Shown piece by piece: positions 33,794 to 43,133 of a stretch of 64,000 nt of DNA. A program made the translations under genes and the position numbers. The notes under the pieces are model-generated. The model was given only the letters and a program-made list of their open reading frames with translations, did no database searches and was not told where the DNA came from. Source of the DNA: Solirubrobacter ginsenosidimutans (GTDB lineage Bacteria; Actinomycetota; Thermoleophilia; Solirubrobacterales; Solirubrobacteraceae). The first letter of the stretch is position 1, and the number at the start of each line of letters is the position of its first letter. Location of the stretch: NCBI RefSeq assembly GCF_027587205.1, contig NZ_JAPDOD010000035.1, positions 1 to 64,000 of the forward strand. The letters run 5' to 3'.

Positions 33794-34588
33794 GTGAAGA
33801 TCTGCGTCCTGGTCAAAGAGGTCCCGGACGCCGCCGTCGAGAAGCGCATCAACAGCTCGACGGGGCGTTTGGACCGGAGCGGGGAGAAGACCCTCAACCC
33901 GTTCGACACGCACGCCATCGAGGCGGCGATGCAGCTCAAGGAGGGCGGCGCGCTCGGTGTCGACGAGGTCGTCGCCGTGACGATGGGGCCGAGCACCGCG
34001 ACGCGCGCGCTGCAGAAGGCCGTCTCGCTGGGCGCTGACCGCTCCGTGCACCTCACCGACGACGCGCTCGCGGGCTCGGACGTCAACGGAACCGGCTACG
34101 CGCTGGCCAAGGTGCTCGAGGCCGAGGCGCCGGACCTGGTCCTGCTGGGCCAGCAGTCCGACGACGGCGAGTGCTACACGATCGGCGCCGTCGTCGCCGA
34201 CCACCTCGCGATGCCGAGCCTCACGCAGGTGATCAAGATCGACGTCGAGGACGGCGGCCTGCGCTGCGAGCGCCAGGCCGAGTACGGCTACGACACGGTG
34301 CAGGTCGCGCTACCGGCCGTCATCTCCGTCGGCGACGCCATCAATGAGCCGCGCTACCCGTCGCTGAAGGCGATCATGGGCGCCAAGAAGAAGCCGCTGG
34401 AGACCAAGTCGGCCACCGACGCCGGGATCGAGGCCGACCGCGTCGGCTTCGAGCACGCGCGCGCCCACTGCTCCGACTTCGCCGCCCCGCCCGCCAAGTC
34501 CGCGGGCCTGATCATCGAGGACGAGGACACCAACGACACGGTCGAGAAGATCGTGGCGTGGCTGGACGAGAGGAAGCTTCTGTCATGA
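33794..34588 (+). CDS. etfB: electron transfer flavoprotein subunit beta
   Basis: A 264-residue EtfB. It starts MKICVLVKEVPD, has NPFDTHAIEAAMQL, and the AMP-binding/adenine loop with VTMGPSTATRALQKAVSLGADR. It binds AMP structurally and pairs with EtfA to carry electrons from acyl-CoA dehydrogenases to ETF:quinone oxidoreductase. A strong ribosome site GAGGTGA (33784-33790) precedes the GTG, so unlike many neighbours this mRNA has a leader (about 25-30 bases from the predicted promoter). ATGA overlap with etfA. Confidence 0.96.
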   Translation: MKICVLVKEVPDAAVEKRINSSTGRLDRSGEKTLNPFDTHAIEAAMQLKEGGALGVDEVVAVTMGPSTATRALQKAVSLGADRSVHLTDDALAGSDVNGTGYALAKVLEAEAPDLVLLGQQSDDGECYTIGAVVADHLAMPSLTQVIKIDVEDGGLRCERQAEYGYDTVQVALPAVISVGDAINEPRYPSLKAIMGAKKKPLETKSATDAGIEADRVGFEHARAHCSDFAAPPAKSAGLIIEDEDTNDTVEKIVAWLDERKLLS

Positions 34589-35553
34589 GCGGGATCCTGG
34601 TCTACGCGCTGCACTACGACGGCGCGTTCAACAAGAACTCGCTCGGCGCGGTGTCCGAGGGCGCGAAGCTCGCGGCCGAGCTCGGCACCGAGTGCCACGC
34701 GATCGTCGTCGGCGAGGGCGTCAGCGACGAGCTGGTCTCCCAGCTCGGCAACTACGGGGCGAGCAAGGTCTACCGCGTCGAGGGCCCGGAAGGCCTCGCG
34801 CAGCCGGTCGTGGACGCGATGGCGGCCGCGATCGAGGCCAACGACCTCGGCTACGCGCTCTTCGGCGGCGGCCTGCTCGGCTTCGAGATCGGCGCCGGCC
34901 TCGCCGCGCGCCTGGACGCCGGCGTCTGCATGGAGGTCACCAACGTCCGTGTGGAGGACGGCAAGCTAGTCGCCGAGCGCCCGATCCTGGGCGACTCGCA
35001 GATCAGCTCGGTCCACTACCGCTCCAAGGTCGGCGTGATCATCGGCCGCCTCAATGCCTTCGAGACGAAGGAAACCGGCGGGACCACGACCGTCGAGGAC
35101 CTCAACGTCGAGTTCCGCGCCCACTCGCTGCAGGCCAAGATGGTCCAGCGTGGCGAGCAGCGCGGCGCCAACGTCAACATCGAGGACGCCGACATCCTCG
35201 TCGCCGGCGGCCGCGGTCTCGGCAAGAAGGAGGGCTTCGACGCGCTCGAGGAGCTCGCGGGCGCGCTCGGCGGCGCCGTCGCGGCGACCCGCGCGGTGGT
35301 CGACGCCGGCTGGTACTCCTACTCCGCCCAGATCGGTCAGACCGGCAAGACGGTCGCCCCGAAGCTGTACCTCGCGGCAGGCATCTCCGGCGCGATCCAG
35401 CATAAGGTCGGCATGCAGGCCTCCGAGAACATCGTGGCCATCAACAAGGACTCCAACGCGCCGATCTTCGAGTTCTCCGACCTCGGCATCGTCGGCGATC
35501 TGAACAAGATCGTCCCCAAGCTCACCGAGGCCGTGAAGGCCAAGAAGGGCTAA
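34585..35553 (+). CDS. etfA: electron transfer flavoprotein subunit alpha
   Basis: A 322-residue EtfA. The C-terminal FAD domain shows [24 protein letters not shown], then [32 protein letters not shown] (the ETF-alpha signature) and [20 protein letters not shown]. The N-terminal domain makes the EtfB interface. It is translated by overlap with etfB and followed 6 bases later by the ETF:quinone oxidoreductase gene, so the whole electron path from flavoprotein to membrane quinone is one operon. Confidence 0.96.
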   Translation: MSGILVYALHYDGAFNKNSLGAVSEGAKLAAELGTECHAIVVGEGVSDELVSQLGNYGASKVYRVEGPEGLAQPVVDAMAAAIEANDLGYALFGGGLLGFEIGAGLAARLDAGVCMEVTNVRVEDGKLVAERPILGDSQISSVHYRSKVGVIIGRLNAFETKETGGTTTVEDLNVEFRAHSLQAKMVQRGEQRGANVNIEDADILVAGGRGLGKKEGFDALEELAGALGGAVAATRAVVDAGWYSYSAQIGQTGKTVAPKLYLAAGISGAIQHKVGMQASENIVAINKDSNAPIFEFSDLGIVGDLNKIVPKLTEAVKAKKG

Positions 35554-35559
35554 CGCACG

Positions 35560-37260
35560 ATGTCCGCCGCCCCCAGCCAATTCCCGCCCCCGGTCGACTC
35601 CGCCAAGGAGTTCGCCGGCCCGCCGACGGACGCCGAGGACGAGCGGATCGAGGTCGGCGTCGCGATCGTCGGCGGCGGCCAGGCCGGGCTCGCCTGCGCG
35701 ATCCGGCTGCTCCAGCTGCTCGAGGATGACCCCGAGCTGACGGAGTCTCTCGGCGAGGTGCCGGTGGCGGTCATCGAGAAGGGCCGCGTCGCCGGAGCGC
35801 ATCAGCTCTCCGGCGGCGTGATGAACCCGTCCGCGATCCGCGAGCTGCTGCCCGACGACGACTCGTGGCCGCACTACGGCGAGGTCAAGCGCGAGACGGT
35901 CTACTTCATGCTCAACCGCAAGCGCGCGGTGCCGCTGAAGCCGACCCCGCCGCCGTTCAAGAACCACGGCAACTACGTGGTCTCAGTGGCGGAGGTCAAC
36001 CGCTGGCTGGGCGAGAAGGCCGAGGAGATGGGCGCCTACGTGCTCACCGAGACGGTCGGCGCGAAGCTGCTCGTCGACGACGACAAGGTCGTCGGCGTCC
36101 GCACGGGCGACAAGGGCCGCGACAAGCAGGGCGGCGAGAAGGGCAACTTCGAGCCCGGCTCGGACGTGATCGCCAAGGCGACCGTGCTCGCCGAGGGCAA
36201 CTGGGGCCACCTGACCGGCGCCGCCTTGAAGGTGCTGGACCTCGCGCCTAAGGACCCGCAGGTGTGGGCGCTGGGCGTCAAGGAGGTGTGGGAGGTCGAG
36301 AAGCCGTTCGAGAAGATCGTCCACACGCTCGGCTGGCCACTCCGCGCGAGCGGCAAGTGGAAGGAGTTCGGCGGCTCCTGGATCTACGGCATGAACCGCG
36401 ACGGCGAGACGCCGAAGGTCTCGATCGGGTTCGTGACCGGCCTCGACTACACCGACGCGCGCTTCTCCGTCCACGACGTGCTGCAGGAGTTCAAGCTGCA
36501 CCCGCTCGTGAAGAAGATCCTCGAGGGCGGCAAGCGCACCGCGTGGGGCGCGAAGGCGATCCCCGAGGGCGGCTACTGGGCGATGCCGACGCTGCACGCG
36601 CCCGGCATGGTCATCGCCGGCGACGCGGGCGGGATGGTCAACGTCCCCAAGCTCAAGGGCATCCACTACGCGATCGAGTCCGGCCGGCTCGCCGCGGAGA
36701 CGATCTACAAGCAGCTCAAGGCCGGCTCGAGCGACTTCTCCGCCTACGAGAAGGACATCTACGCCTCCGAGATGGGCAAGGAGCTCTACGAGTCGCGCAA
36801 CATGAAGCAGCCGTTCGCGCGCGGGCTGATCGTGGGCGGCGCGATCACCAACGCGATGGTGGTCACGAAGGGCCGCTTCCCGGGCGGGCACTGGGCCACG
36901 CACCGCGACTCCGAGTCCCCGCTGAAGCTCGGCACCGGCCGCGAGAAGCGCTACCCCAAGCCCGACGGCAAGTACACGTTCGACAAGCTGAGCGGCGTCT
37001 TCCTCACCGGCAACGCGACGCGCGACGACGCGCCCTCGCACATCCGCATCCAGCAGCGCGTGCCGCGCGAGGTGGGCGAGGGCTGGGCCTGGATGTGCCC
37101 CGCGGGCGTCTACGAGGTGCCCGAGGACGCGCCCGAGGAGGGGATGATCGACCTGATCGTCAACCCCTCCAACTGCGTGCAGTGCGGCGCGATCACCGCC
37201 AAGGGCGGGCGCCTGACCCCACCCGAGGGTGGGGACGGGCCGGTCTACCAGATCACCTGA
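35560..37260 (+). CDS. electron transfer flavoprotein:quinone oxidoreductase (atypical cluster ligands)
   Basis: 566 residues. The FAD-binding GGGQAGL motif follows strand VGVAIVGG near residue 35; then GAHQLSGGVMNP, AEGNWGHLTGA, and GDAGGMVNVPKLKGIHYAIESG. The C-terminal ferredoxin-like domain should give four Cys ligands for a 4Fe-4S cluster. Here Cys513 (WMCPAG), Cys539 and Cys542 (NCVQCGAIT) are visible, but the next ligand position of the C-x2-C-x2-C motif is Ile545. The enzyme passes ETF electrons to menaquinone. Its end overlaps the convergent repeat-protein gene by 8 bases. Confidence 0.92.
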   Translation: MSAAPSQFPPPVDSAKEFAGPPTDAEDERIEVGVAIVGGGQAGLACAIRLLQLLEDDPELTESLGEVPVAVIEKGRVAGAHQLSGGVMNPSAIRELLPDDDSWPHYGEVKRETVYFMLNRKRAVPLKPTPPPFKNHGNYVVSVAEVNRWLGEKAEEMGAYVLTETVGAKLLVDDDKVVGVRTGDKGRDKQGGEKGNFEPGSDVIAKATVLAEGNWGHLTGAALKVLDLAPKDPQVWALGVKEVWEVEKPFEKIVHTLGWPLRASGKWKEFGGSWIYGMNRDGETPKVSIGFVTGLDYTDARFSVHDVLQEFKLHPLVKKILEGGKRTAWGAKAIPEGGYWAMPTLHAPGMVIAGDAGGMVNVPKLKGIHYAIESGRLAAETIYKQLKAGSSDFSAYEKDIYASEMGKELYESRNMKQPFARGLIVGGAITNAMVVTKGRFPGGHWATHRDSESPLKLGTGREKRYPKPDGKYTFDKLSGVFLTGNATRDDAPSHIRIQQRVPREVGEGWAWMCPAGVYEVPEDAPEEGMIDLIVNPSNCVQCGAITAKGGRLTPPEGGDGPVYQIT

Positions 37261-39448
37261 CGCGGAGCGTGACCGTCTTCGTGGAGACGGTCACGCGCTT
37301 GCCGCCCACGGTCTGCTCGGCCTTGAGCTTGACCGAGAGCTTGTGCGCCTTGGCGAGGGACCGCTTGGCGGCCGCGGTGAGCTTGAGCGTGAGGGTCTTG
37401 CTCGCGCCGCCGGCGAGGACCAACGTGGCGTGGCCGACGGTCTTCTTGCCGGCCGTGAGCGTGAAGGCCAGTACGCACCGGGTCCTCGCGTCGCCCTTGC
37501 ACTTCGCCGCGACCGTGACGACCCTCTCGGCGGCCTTGACCGAGCGCAGTGAGGCGACCGGGTTCGCGGGCGCGACCGGAACGGGCGTCACCGTCGGCGT
37601 GGCCGCGGGCAGCTCCTCGGGGGCCGGCACCGGCGTGGCCGTCGCAGTCGCGGTCGGTGTGGCGGTCGGTGTCGGTGTCGGCGTCGGCGTGGCCGTCGGC
37701 TGCGGCTCGCCGTACGCCACCAGGTAGCCGGACCGGTTGACGGCCACGCAGGTGTCCTCCGCGGCGCATGAGATGAAGTCCATGCCGCCGACGGCGCCGA
37801 TCGGCGTCGGGGCGTCCCAATTCGTGCCGTCGTGGATCAGCGTGCTGCCCGACCCGCCGATGGTCATGCAGAACGACGGCGACGCGCACGAGACGCCGGA
37901 CCCCCACCCGATGGTCTTCGGCGTGCTCCACACGCCGTTGCGACCGTTCACGGCCCTGCCGCCCAGGTCCAAGGCGACGCAGAAGCCCGCTGCCGGGCAC
38001 GAGATCGACGTCAGGGGGTAGTCGTCGACGTGCACCGGCGCACTCCATTGCGACCCGTCGAAGGTCGTGACGTCGCCCAGATAGTCGACGGCGGCACAGT
38101 ACGTCGCACTCGCGCAGGAGACGGCGGAGAACCCGATGCTGCCGACCGCCGTCGGCGCGCTCCACGTGCCGTTGCGAAGCGTGCGGGAAGCCCTGTTGTA
38201 GCCGTCGTACGCCAGGCAGAAGGACTCCGTGGGGCACGAGAGAAGGTCGAGGGACTCGGCACTGGTCTCCACCGGCGCCCCCCAGTGCGCGCCATCGAAC
38301 GTGACCGCGGCGCCCCACTGGTCGATCGCGACGCAGTGCTTCGGCGAGGCGCAGGAGACGGCCACCCCTCGGTTGACCGCGTCCTGGATCTTCGTGGGCG
38401 GCGACGCGCTGTGCCCATTCCAGGTGAGCGCCCGGCCGTTGGAATCGAGCACGGCGCAGAACGTCGTGGTCGGGCACGAGATGGACTTGAGGTTCGCGCC
38501 GACCGCCTCCGGCTCGCTCCACTTCCCGCCGCTGAGCGTCACCGCGGTGCCGTTGGCGTCGACCGCCGCGCAGAACGTCATCGACGGGCAGGAGATCCCT
38601 CCGGGTCGCGCTCCGGTCGCGCTGTCGTAGTAGTCGTAGTTGTCGTCGGCCCAGTCGGGATCGCTCCAGGCGCCGTTGCGATAGGTGGTCTCGAGACCGT
38701 CGTAGGTCATGCCGATGCACGACCCGTCGACCGGGCAGGAGATCGACGCCGTGCCGAAGTAGCTCACCGGCCGCCCCAGCCCTTTCTGCGCCCACGTCGA
38801 CCCGTTGAACACGGACGTGGACGTCTCGCTGACGGCAACGCAGAAGGACGCCGACGAGCAGGCGATCGCGGTCGCGTCGTTGCCGAGTACCGGCGTCCGC
38901 GCGCCCCACGTCCCGCCGGAGTACGTCACCACGCCGCCGCTGCGCTCGAGCGCGGCGCAGAAGGAAGTCGACGGGCACGAGACCGCGACCACGGCCGTCG
39001 CACCGGTCGGCGCGCCGGCGCTCCAGCTGCCGTGGTCCAGCACGAACGCATCGCCGCTGACGTCCAGCGCCGTGCAGGACGTCGTCGTCGGGCAGGAGAC
39101 CGCCGGGATCGACTGGGCGCCGGCGATCACGCCCGCGGTCCAATTGCCGCCGGCAAGGGTCGCGACGACCCCGTCCTTGCCGACCGCGGTACACGTCCCG
39201 GGCGCCGGGCAGGCCACGGCCTGCAGCGCCGCAGCGTCGCCGACGGGAACCGGGGTACTCCATCCCGCGCCGTCGTAGATCGAGGCGTTCGCGCCCCCGA
39301 CGGCGGCGCAGAACGTCGCCGACGGGCACGACACCGAGGTCGTGACGAGCTGCGGTGCGATCAGCATCGGCGGCGACCAGCCGGCGGCTTGCGCGACACC
39401 TGAGAACACGGTGAGGAAAAGCACGACGATCAGCAGGAGTCGACCCAT
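37253..39448 (-). CDS. secreted protein with 14 Cys-pair repeats and Thr-Pro linker
   Basis: A 731-residue exported protein. The signal peptide is MGRLLLIVVLFLTVFSGVAQA. Fourteen repeats of about 38-50 residues follow (about 25-590), each with S/A-C-x5-C-x-A/V (for example SCPSATFCAAV, SCPTTTFCAVL, SCASPKHCVAI) and then G-x-W-S/G-x-P. Two cysteines per repeat suggest one disulfide per blade; the pattern is that of a propeller-like or BNR-like surface protein. A Thr-Pro-Ala linker (about 600-630) leads to a basic C-terminal beta domain similar to that of the protein at 11801-13234. It is probably cell-wall exposed; the ligand is unknown. Confidence 0.8.
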   Translation of the reverse strand: MGRLLLIVVLFLTVFSGVAQAAGWSPPMLIAPQLVTTSVSCPSATFCAAVGGANASIYDGAGWSTPVPVGDAAALQAVACPAPGTCTAVGKDGVVATLAGGNWTAGVIAGAQSIPAVSCPTTTSCTALDVSGDAFVLDHGSWSAGAPTGATAVVAVSCPSTSFCAALERSGGVVTYSGGTWGARTPVLGNDATAIACSSASFCVAVSETSTSVFNGSTWAQKGLGRPVSYFGTASISCPVDGSCIGMTYDGLETTYRNGAWSDPDWADDNYDYYDSATGARPGGISCPSMTFCAAVDANGTAVTLSGGKWSEPEAVGANLKSISCPTTTFCAVLDSNGRALTWNGHSASPPTKIQDAVNRGVAVSCASPKHCVAIDQWGAAVTFDGAHWGAPVETSAESLDLLSCPTESFCLAYDGYNRASRTLRNGTWSAPTAVGSIGFSAVSCASATYCAAVDYLGDVTTFDGSQWSAPVHVDDYPLTSISCPAAGFCVALDLGGRAVNGRNGVWSTPKTIGWGSGVSCASPSFCMTIGGSGSTLIHDGTNWDAPTPIGAVGGMDFISCAAEDTCVAVNRSGYLVAYGEPQPTATPTPTPTPTATPTATATATPVPAPEELPAATPTVTPVPVAPANPVASLRSVKAAERVVTVAAKCKGDARTRCVLAFTLTAGKKTVGHATLVLAGGASKTLTLKLTAAAKRSLAKAHKLSVKLKAEQTVGGKRVTVSTKTVTLRVR

Positions 39449-39479
39449 GGTGGGCGCGTTATAGCGGCCTTCACGGCGC

Positions 39480-39496
39480 CGAAGGTTTAGCCTTCG
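39480..39496 (+). promoter_or_regulatory. -10 hexamer within an inverted repeat, hydantoinase operon
   Basis: CGAAGG-TTTAG-CCTTCG is an inverted repeat with 6-base arms; TAGCCT (39488-39493) in it ends 6 bases before the ATG at 39500. This suggests a leaderless start with a possible repressor site over the -10. Confidence 0.4.
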
Positions 39497-39499
39497 CGC

Positions 39500-40882
39500 A
39501 TGAGTCGTCTCATCCGGGGTGGGCGGGTCGTCACCGCCACCGACGCGTTCGATGCCGACGTGCTGATCGAGGGCGAGTCGATCGCCGCGATCGGGACCGG
39601 CCTTTCGGCCGACGAAGAGATCGACGCCTCCGGCTGCCTGGTGCTGCCGGGGCTCGTCGACAACCACACCCACCTCTCGATGCCGTTCGGCGGCACCTGG
39701 AGCTGCGACGACTACGACACCGGCACCGCAGCCGCGGCCGCCGGCGGGACGACGTGCATCGTCGACTTCATCATCCAGTACGTCGGCGGGTCCCTGAAGG
39801 ACGCGCGCGAGGAGTGGCACGGGCGCGCCGATGGGGCCGCGCACATCGACTACGGCTTCCACATGGCGATCACCGACGCCCAGCCGAACGTGATCGCCGA
39901 GATGGGCGACTGCGTGGAGCAAGGCATCACGTCCTTCAAGGTCTTCATGGCCTACAAGGGCGCGCTGATGGTCGACGACGAGCAGTTCCTCGCCGTGCTC
40001 GAGGAGACCGGCAAGACCGGCGGCCTGGTGATGGTCCACTGCGAGAACGGCGACGCGGTGGTGCGCTACCAGAAGGAAGCGATGGCGGCGGGCAACACCA
40101 GCCCCAAGTACCACGCGTGGTCGCGCCCGCCCGAGGTCGAGGGCGAGGCAACGGGGCGCGCGATCCGGCTCGCCGAGTGGACCAAGCGGCCGCTGTTCGT
40201 CGTGCACGTCACCTGCGAGGAGTCGGTGAACGAGATCCGCGCGGCGCGCGACCGCGGACTGCCGATCTTCGGCGAGACCTGCATCCAGTACCTCTACCTG
40301 ACCGTCGACGATCTCGACCGGCCGGACTTCGAGGGCGCCAAGTACGTCTGCTCACCGCCGCTGCGCGAGGAGAAGAACCAGGCCGTGCTCTACCAGGCGC
40401 TGCGCCAGGGCGCGTTGCAGGGCATCTCGACCGACCACTGCCCGTTCAACTTCAAAGAGCAGAAGGAGCTCGGCCTCGGGGACTTCACGAAGATCCCGAA
40501 CGGCCTGCCGGCGATCGAGCACCGGCTCACGCTGCTCTACGACCGGTCCGTGCGAGCGGGCCATATGAGCGTGGTGGACCTCGTGCGCCACGGGTCCTGG
40601 GGCCCGGCGCGGATCTTCGGACTCGACAAGAAGGGCGCGCTCGCGCCCGGCTTCGACGCCGACGTGGTCGTCTTCGACCCCGACGTCAAGCACACGATCT
40701 CGGCCTCCACCCACGTCATGAACGTCGACTACGACCCGTTCGAGGGTTGGGAGGTCCAGGGCAAGCCGCGCTTCGTGCTCTCGCGCGGCGAGACCGTCTA
40801 CGCGGACGGCAAGGTCGTCTCGGAGCCCGGCCGCGGGCGCTTCGTCAAGCGCTCGATCTTCGAGCCGGCGGTGGCGAGCTGA
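39500..40882 (+). CDS. dihydropyrimidinase / D-hydantoinase
   Basis: A 460-residue cyclic-amidohydrolase. Metal ligands are His56 and His58 in DNHTHL, the carboxylated Lys147 in TSFKVFMAYKG, His in MVHCENGD, His in VVHVTCEES and Asp in STDHCPF. It opens dihydrouracil/dihydrothymine or hydantoins to N-carbamoyl amino acids. It is followed with a TGATG overlap by an F420-type oxidoreductase, and then in convergent orientation by an N-carbamoyl amino-acid hydrolase, so the locus is a pyrimidine or hydantoin degradation cluster. Confidence 0.93.
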   Translation: MSRLIRGGRVVTATDAFDADVLIEGESIAAIGTGLSADEEIDASGCLVLPGLVDNHTHLSMPFGGTWSCDDYDTGTAAAAAGGTTCIVDFIIQYVGGSLKDAREEWHGRADGAAHIDYGFHMAITDAQPNVIAEMGDCVEQGITSFKVFMAYKGALMVDDEQFLAVLEETGKTGGLVMVHCENGDAVVRYQKEAMAAGNTSPKYHAWSRPPEVEGEATGRAIRLAEWTKRPLFVVHVTCEESVNEIRAARDRGLPIFGETCIQYLYLTVDDLDRPDFEGAKYVCSPPLREEKNQAVLYQALRQGALQGISTDHCPFNFKEQKELGLGDFTKIPNGLPAIEHRLTLLYDRSVRAGHMSVVDLVRHGSWGPARIFGLDKKGALAPGFDADVVVFDPDVKHTISASTHVMNVDYDPFEGWEVQGKPRFVLSRGETVYADGKVVSEPGRGRFVKRSIFEPAVAS

Positions 40883-41889
40883 TGGGCTTGCAATTCGGCG
40901 TCACCGTCCTCCCCGACCCGCCGTACCAGCGGCTCGTCGAGCTGATCGTCAAGGCCGAGTCGCTCGGCTTCGACTCCGGCTGGACCTACGACTCGCCGAT
41001 CCTGTGGCAGGAGCCGTACCCGCTGATCACGCTGCTCGCGGCGAAGACCTCGCGGATGCGGATCGGCATGTGCGTGACCAACCCGGTCACCCGCGAGCCG
41101 GCCGTCACGGCGAGCGCCCACGCGACGCTGCAGGACATCTCCGACGGCCGCATGGTGATGGGGATGGGGCGCGGGGACTCCGCGGTGCGGGTGATGGGGC
41201 GCCAGCCGACCAAGATCGCCGAGTTCGAGCGGCGGCTGCGGATGATCAAGGCGATGATGAACGGGCGCCCCGTGGAGTGGGAGGGCACCGAGATCCAGCT
41301 CAAGTGGGCGCAGGACAAGCCCGAGATCCCGCTCTACGTCGCCGCCTACGGACCACGGGCTCTGGGCGTGGCGGGACGGGTGGGAGACGGCGTGATCATC
41401 CAGCTCGCCGACCCCGCGATCATCGAGTGGACGATGGCCACGGCGCGCCGCGCCGCCGAAGAAGCCGGGCGCGATCCGGCGGCGTTGAAGTGCCTCGTAT
41501 GCGCGCCTTCGAAGGTCTCCGACGACATCGCCGCCGCCCGCGACCAGGTCCGCTGGTTCCCCGCGATGGTCGGCAACCACGTCGCCGACATCGTCCGCGT
41601 GCACGGCGAGACGTCCGACATCCCGCGCGAGCTGACCGACTACATCAAGGGCCGCGATGCCTACGACTACAAGGACCACTCGCGGGTGGGCGCGGCGCAC
41701 GGCTCGTTCGTGCCGGACGAGATCTGCGATCGCTTCTGCGTGATCGGCTCGGCCGCGCAGTGCGTGGAGAAGCTGCGCGGCCTGCAGGCGATCGGCGTGG
41801 ACGAGTGGATCGTCTACCTGATGACCGAGGGCCAGGACGAGACGCTCGAGGCCTACGGCGCGGAGATCATCCCCGCGGTCAACTCGTAG
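40882..41889 (+). CDS. LLM-class F420-dependent oxidoreductase (hydantoinase-associated)
   Basis: A 335-residue luciferase-like monooxygenase-fold protein. It starts LQFGVTVLPDPPYQRLVELIVKAESLGFDSGWTY-like, with RIGMCVTNPVTREP (the non-prolyl cis-peptide region) and DGRMVMGMGRGDS. It resembles the LLM subfamily repeatedly found beside dihydropyrimidinase genes. It should use F420 or FMN to oxidise or reduce a small substrate; an F420-dependent dihydropyrimidine redox step is a reasonable inference because no NAD(P)-type dihydropyrimidine dehydrogenase is near. Coupled by overlap to the hydantoinase gene; the 3' end overlaps the convergent gene by 37 bases. Confidence 0.88.
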   Translation: MGLQFGVTVLPDPPYQRLVELIVKAESLGFDSGWTYDSPILWQEPYPLITLLAAKTSRMRIGMCVTNPVTREPAVTASAHATLQDISDGRMVMGMGRGDSAVRVMGRQPTKIAEFERRLRMIKAMMNGRPVEWEGTEIQLKWAQDKPEIPLYVAAYGPRALGVAGRVGDGVIIQLADPAIIEWTMATARRAAEEAGRDPAALKCLVCAPSKVSDDIAAARDQVRWFPAMVGNHVADIVRVHGETSDIPRELTDYIKGRDAYDYKDHSRVGAAHGSFVPDEICDRFCVIGSAAQCVEKLRGLQAIGVDEWIVYLMTEGQDETLEAYGAEIIPAVNS

Positions 41890-43082
41890 AGGCGGCCGTA
41901 GGCGCGGAGGGCGATGCGCAGATCGTCCTCCGGCGTGTCCTCCAGCGGTGAGTGGCTGACGCCGTTGGTCGAGCTCGAAAAGACCATGACGGTCGGGTAG
42001 CGGCGCGCGACCTCGGCGGCGTCGTGCAGGGCGCCGGACGGGAGCCGCGGCGGGTCCTCGTCGCCCGTGATCTCGCCCACGGCCTGGGCGGCGAGGTCGA
42101 CGAGCCTTGCGTCGAACGGGATCGGGTCGATCTGCCAGATCCGCTTCCACTCGACCTCGACGCCCTCCTCGTCGCCGATCCTGGCCGCGGCCGCCTTGAC
42201 GTCGGCGAGCATGTCGACGAGTTGCTGCGGCGTGAACGCCCGCTGGTCGAGCGTGACCTCGCAGACCCGGTTGATGATGGTGGGGATGCCGGGGTCGGCG
42301 GTGACGGTGCCGACCGTGGCGACGCCGCCGCGCTCGATCGCGGACTCGCGCGCCGCGAGCCCGAACCGGGCGGCGGAGAGGAACGCGTCGTGGCGCAGGT
42401 TCATCGGTGTGCTGCCCGCATGGCTGGCCTTGCCGGTGAAGGTGATGCTGTGACGCTCGACGCCGAAGCAGCCGATCACCGCCGCCGCGGGCTTGCCCGC
42501 CTCCTCCAACCGCGGGCCCTGCTCGATGTGCAGCTCGAGGTAGGCGGCGATCTCCGGCAGCTCGGCCGCGCCCATCGTGTCCAGGTCGATGCCGTTCTCC
42601 TTCAGCGCGTCCGGGAGCGCGATGCCCTGGTTGTCCTTCAAGCCGCGGACCGCCTCGGGGTCGAGCGTTCCCGCCGCGGCGGATGAGCCGAGCAGCGAGC
42701 GCCCGAACCGCGCGCCCTCCTCGTCGGCCCAGTCGACCAGCTTCAACGTCACCGCGGGCGTCGAGCCCTTGTGCGCGCGAAGGACCTCGACCGCCGCGAG
42801 GATGCCGAGACAGCCGTCGAGCCACCCGCCGTGCGGCACCGCGTCGATATGCGAGCCGACGACGACGATCTCGTCGCGCTCGCCGGGGATCGTCGCCCAC
42901 AGGTTCCCGGCGACGTCGCGCTCCACCGTCGCGTCGGTCTCGGCCAGCTTGCCGAGCAGCCACTCGCGCGCCCCGCGCCAGTCCTCGCTCCACGCCAACC
43001 GCCGCGCGCCGTCGGGTCCACCCGTCAGCTCCGCCAGCTCGTGCAGGTCCTTGAGCGGACGCTCCCAGTCGAAGTCAGGCAT
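41853..43082 (-). CDS. N-carbamoyl-amino-acid hydrolase / beta-ureidopropionase (M20 family)
   Basis: A 409-residue Zn-dependent amidohydrolase of the HyuC/AllC type. Ligands and catalytic residues are seen in VVGSHIDAVPHGGWLDGCLG (His, Asp), WADEEGARF (Glu pair), ELHIEQGP (His) and the C-terminal LPSGALHDA (His). The dimerisation domain has FTGKASHAGSTPM. It removes the carbamoyl group from the hydantoinase product, giving a free (beta-)amino acid, CO2 and ammonia. ATG at 43082. Its 3' end lies on the opposite strand within the last 37 bases of the LLM gene. Confidence 0.93.
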   Translation of the reverse strand: MPDFDWERPLKDLHELAELTGGPDGARRLAWSEDWRGAREWLLGKLAETDATVERDVAGNLWATIPGERDEIVVVGSHIDAVPHGGWLDGCLGILAAVEVLRAHKGSTPAVTLKLVDWADEEGARFGRSLLGSSAAAGTLDPEAVRGLKDNQGIALPDALKENGIDLDTMGAAELPEIAAYLELHIEQGPRLEEAGKPAAAVIGCFGVERHSITFTGKASHAGSTPMNLRHDAFLSAARFGLAARESAIERGGVATVGTVTADPGIPTIINRVCEVTLDQRAFTPQQLVDMLADVKAAAARIGDEEGVEVEWKRIWQIDPIPFDARLVDLAAQAVGEITGDEDPPRLPSGALHDAAEVARRYPTVMVFSSSTNGVSHSPLEDTPEDDLRIALRAYGRLYELTAGMISAP

Positions 43083-43133
43083 GCGCGGGACGATAGGCGC
43101 AACTCCGGTGCGTGTGCGGGGTTCTTTGGTCGC

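Noticed and set aside
37615..37700. GT-rich microsatellite
   Set aside because: It encodes the Thr-Pro-Ala linker of the repeat protein.
37253..39448. CRISPR array or tandem DNA repeats
   Set aside because: The periodicity of about 115-150 bases reflects protein repeats inside one reading frame with diverged DNA; no identical direct repeats with uniform spacers.
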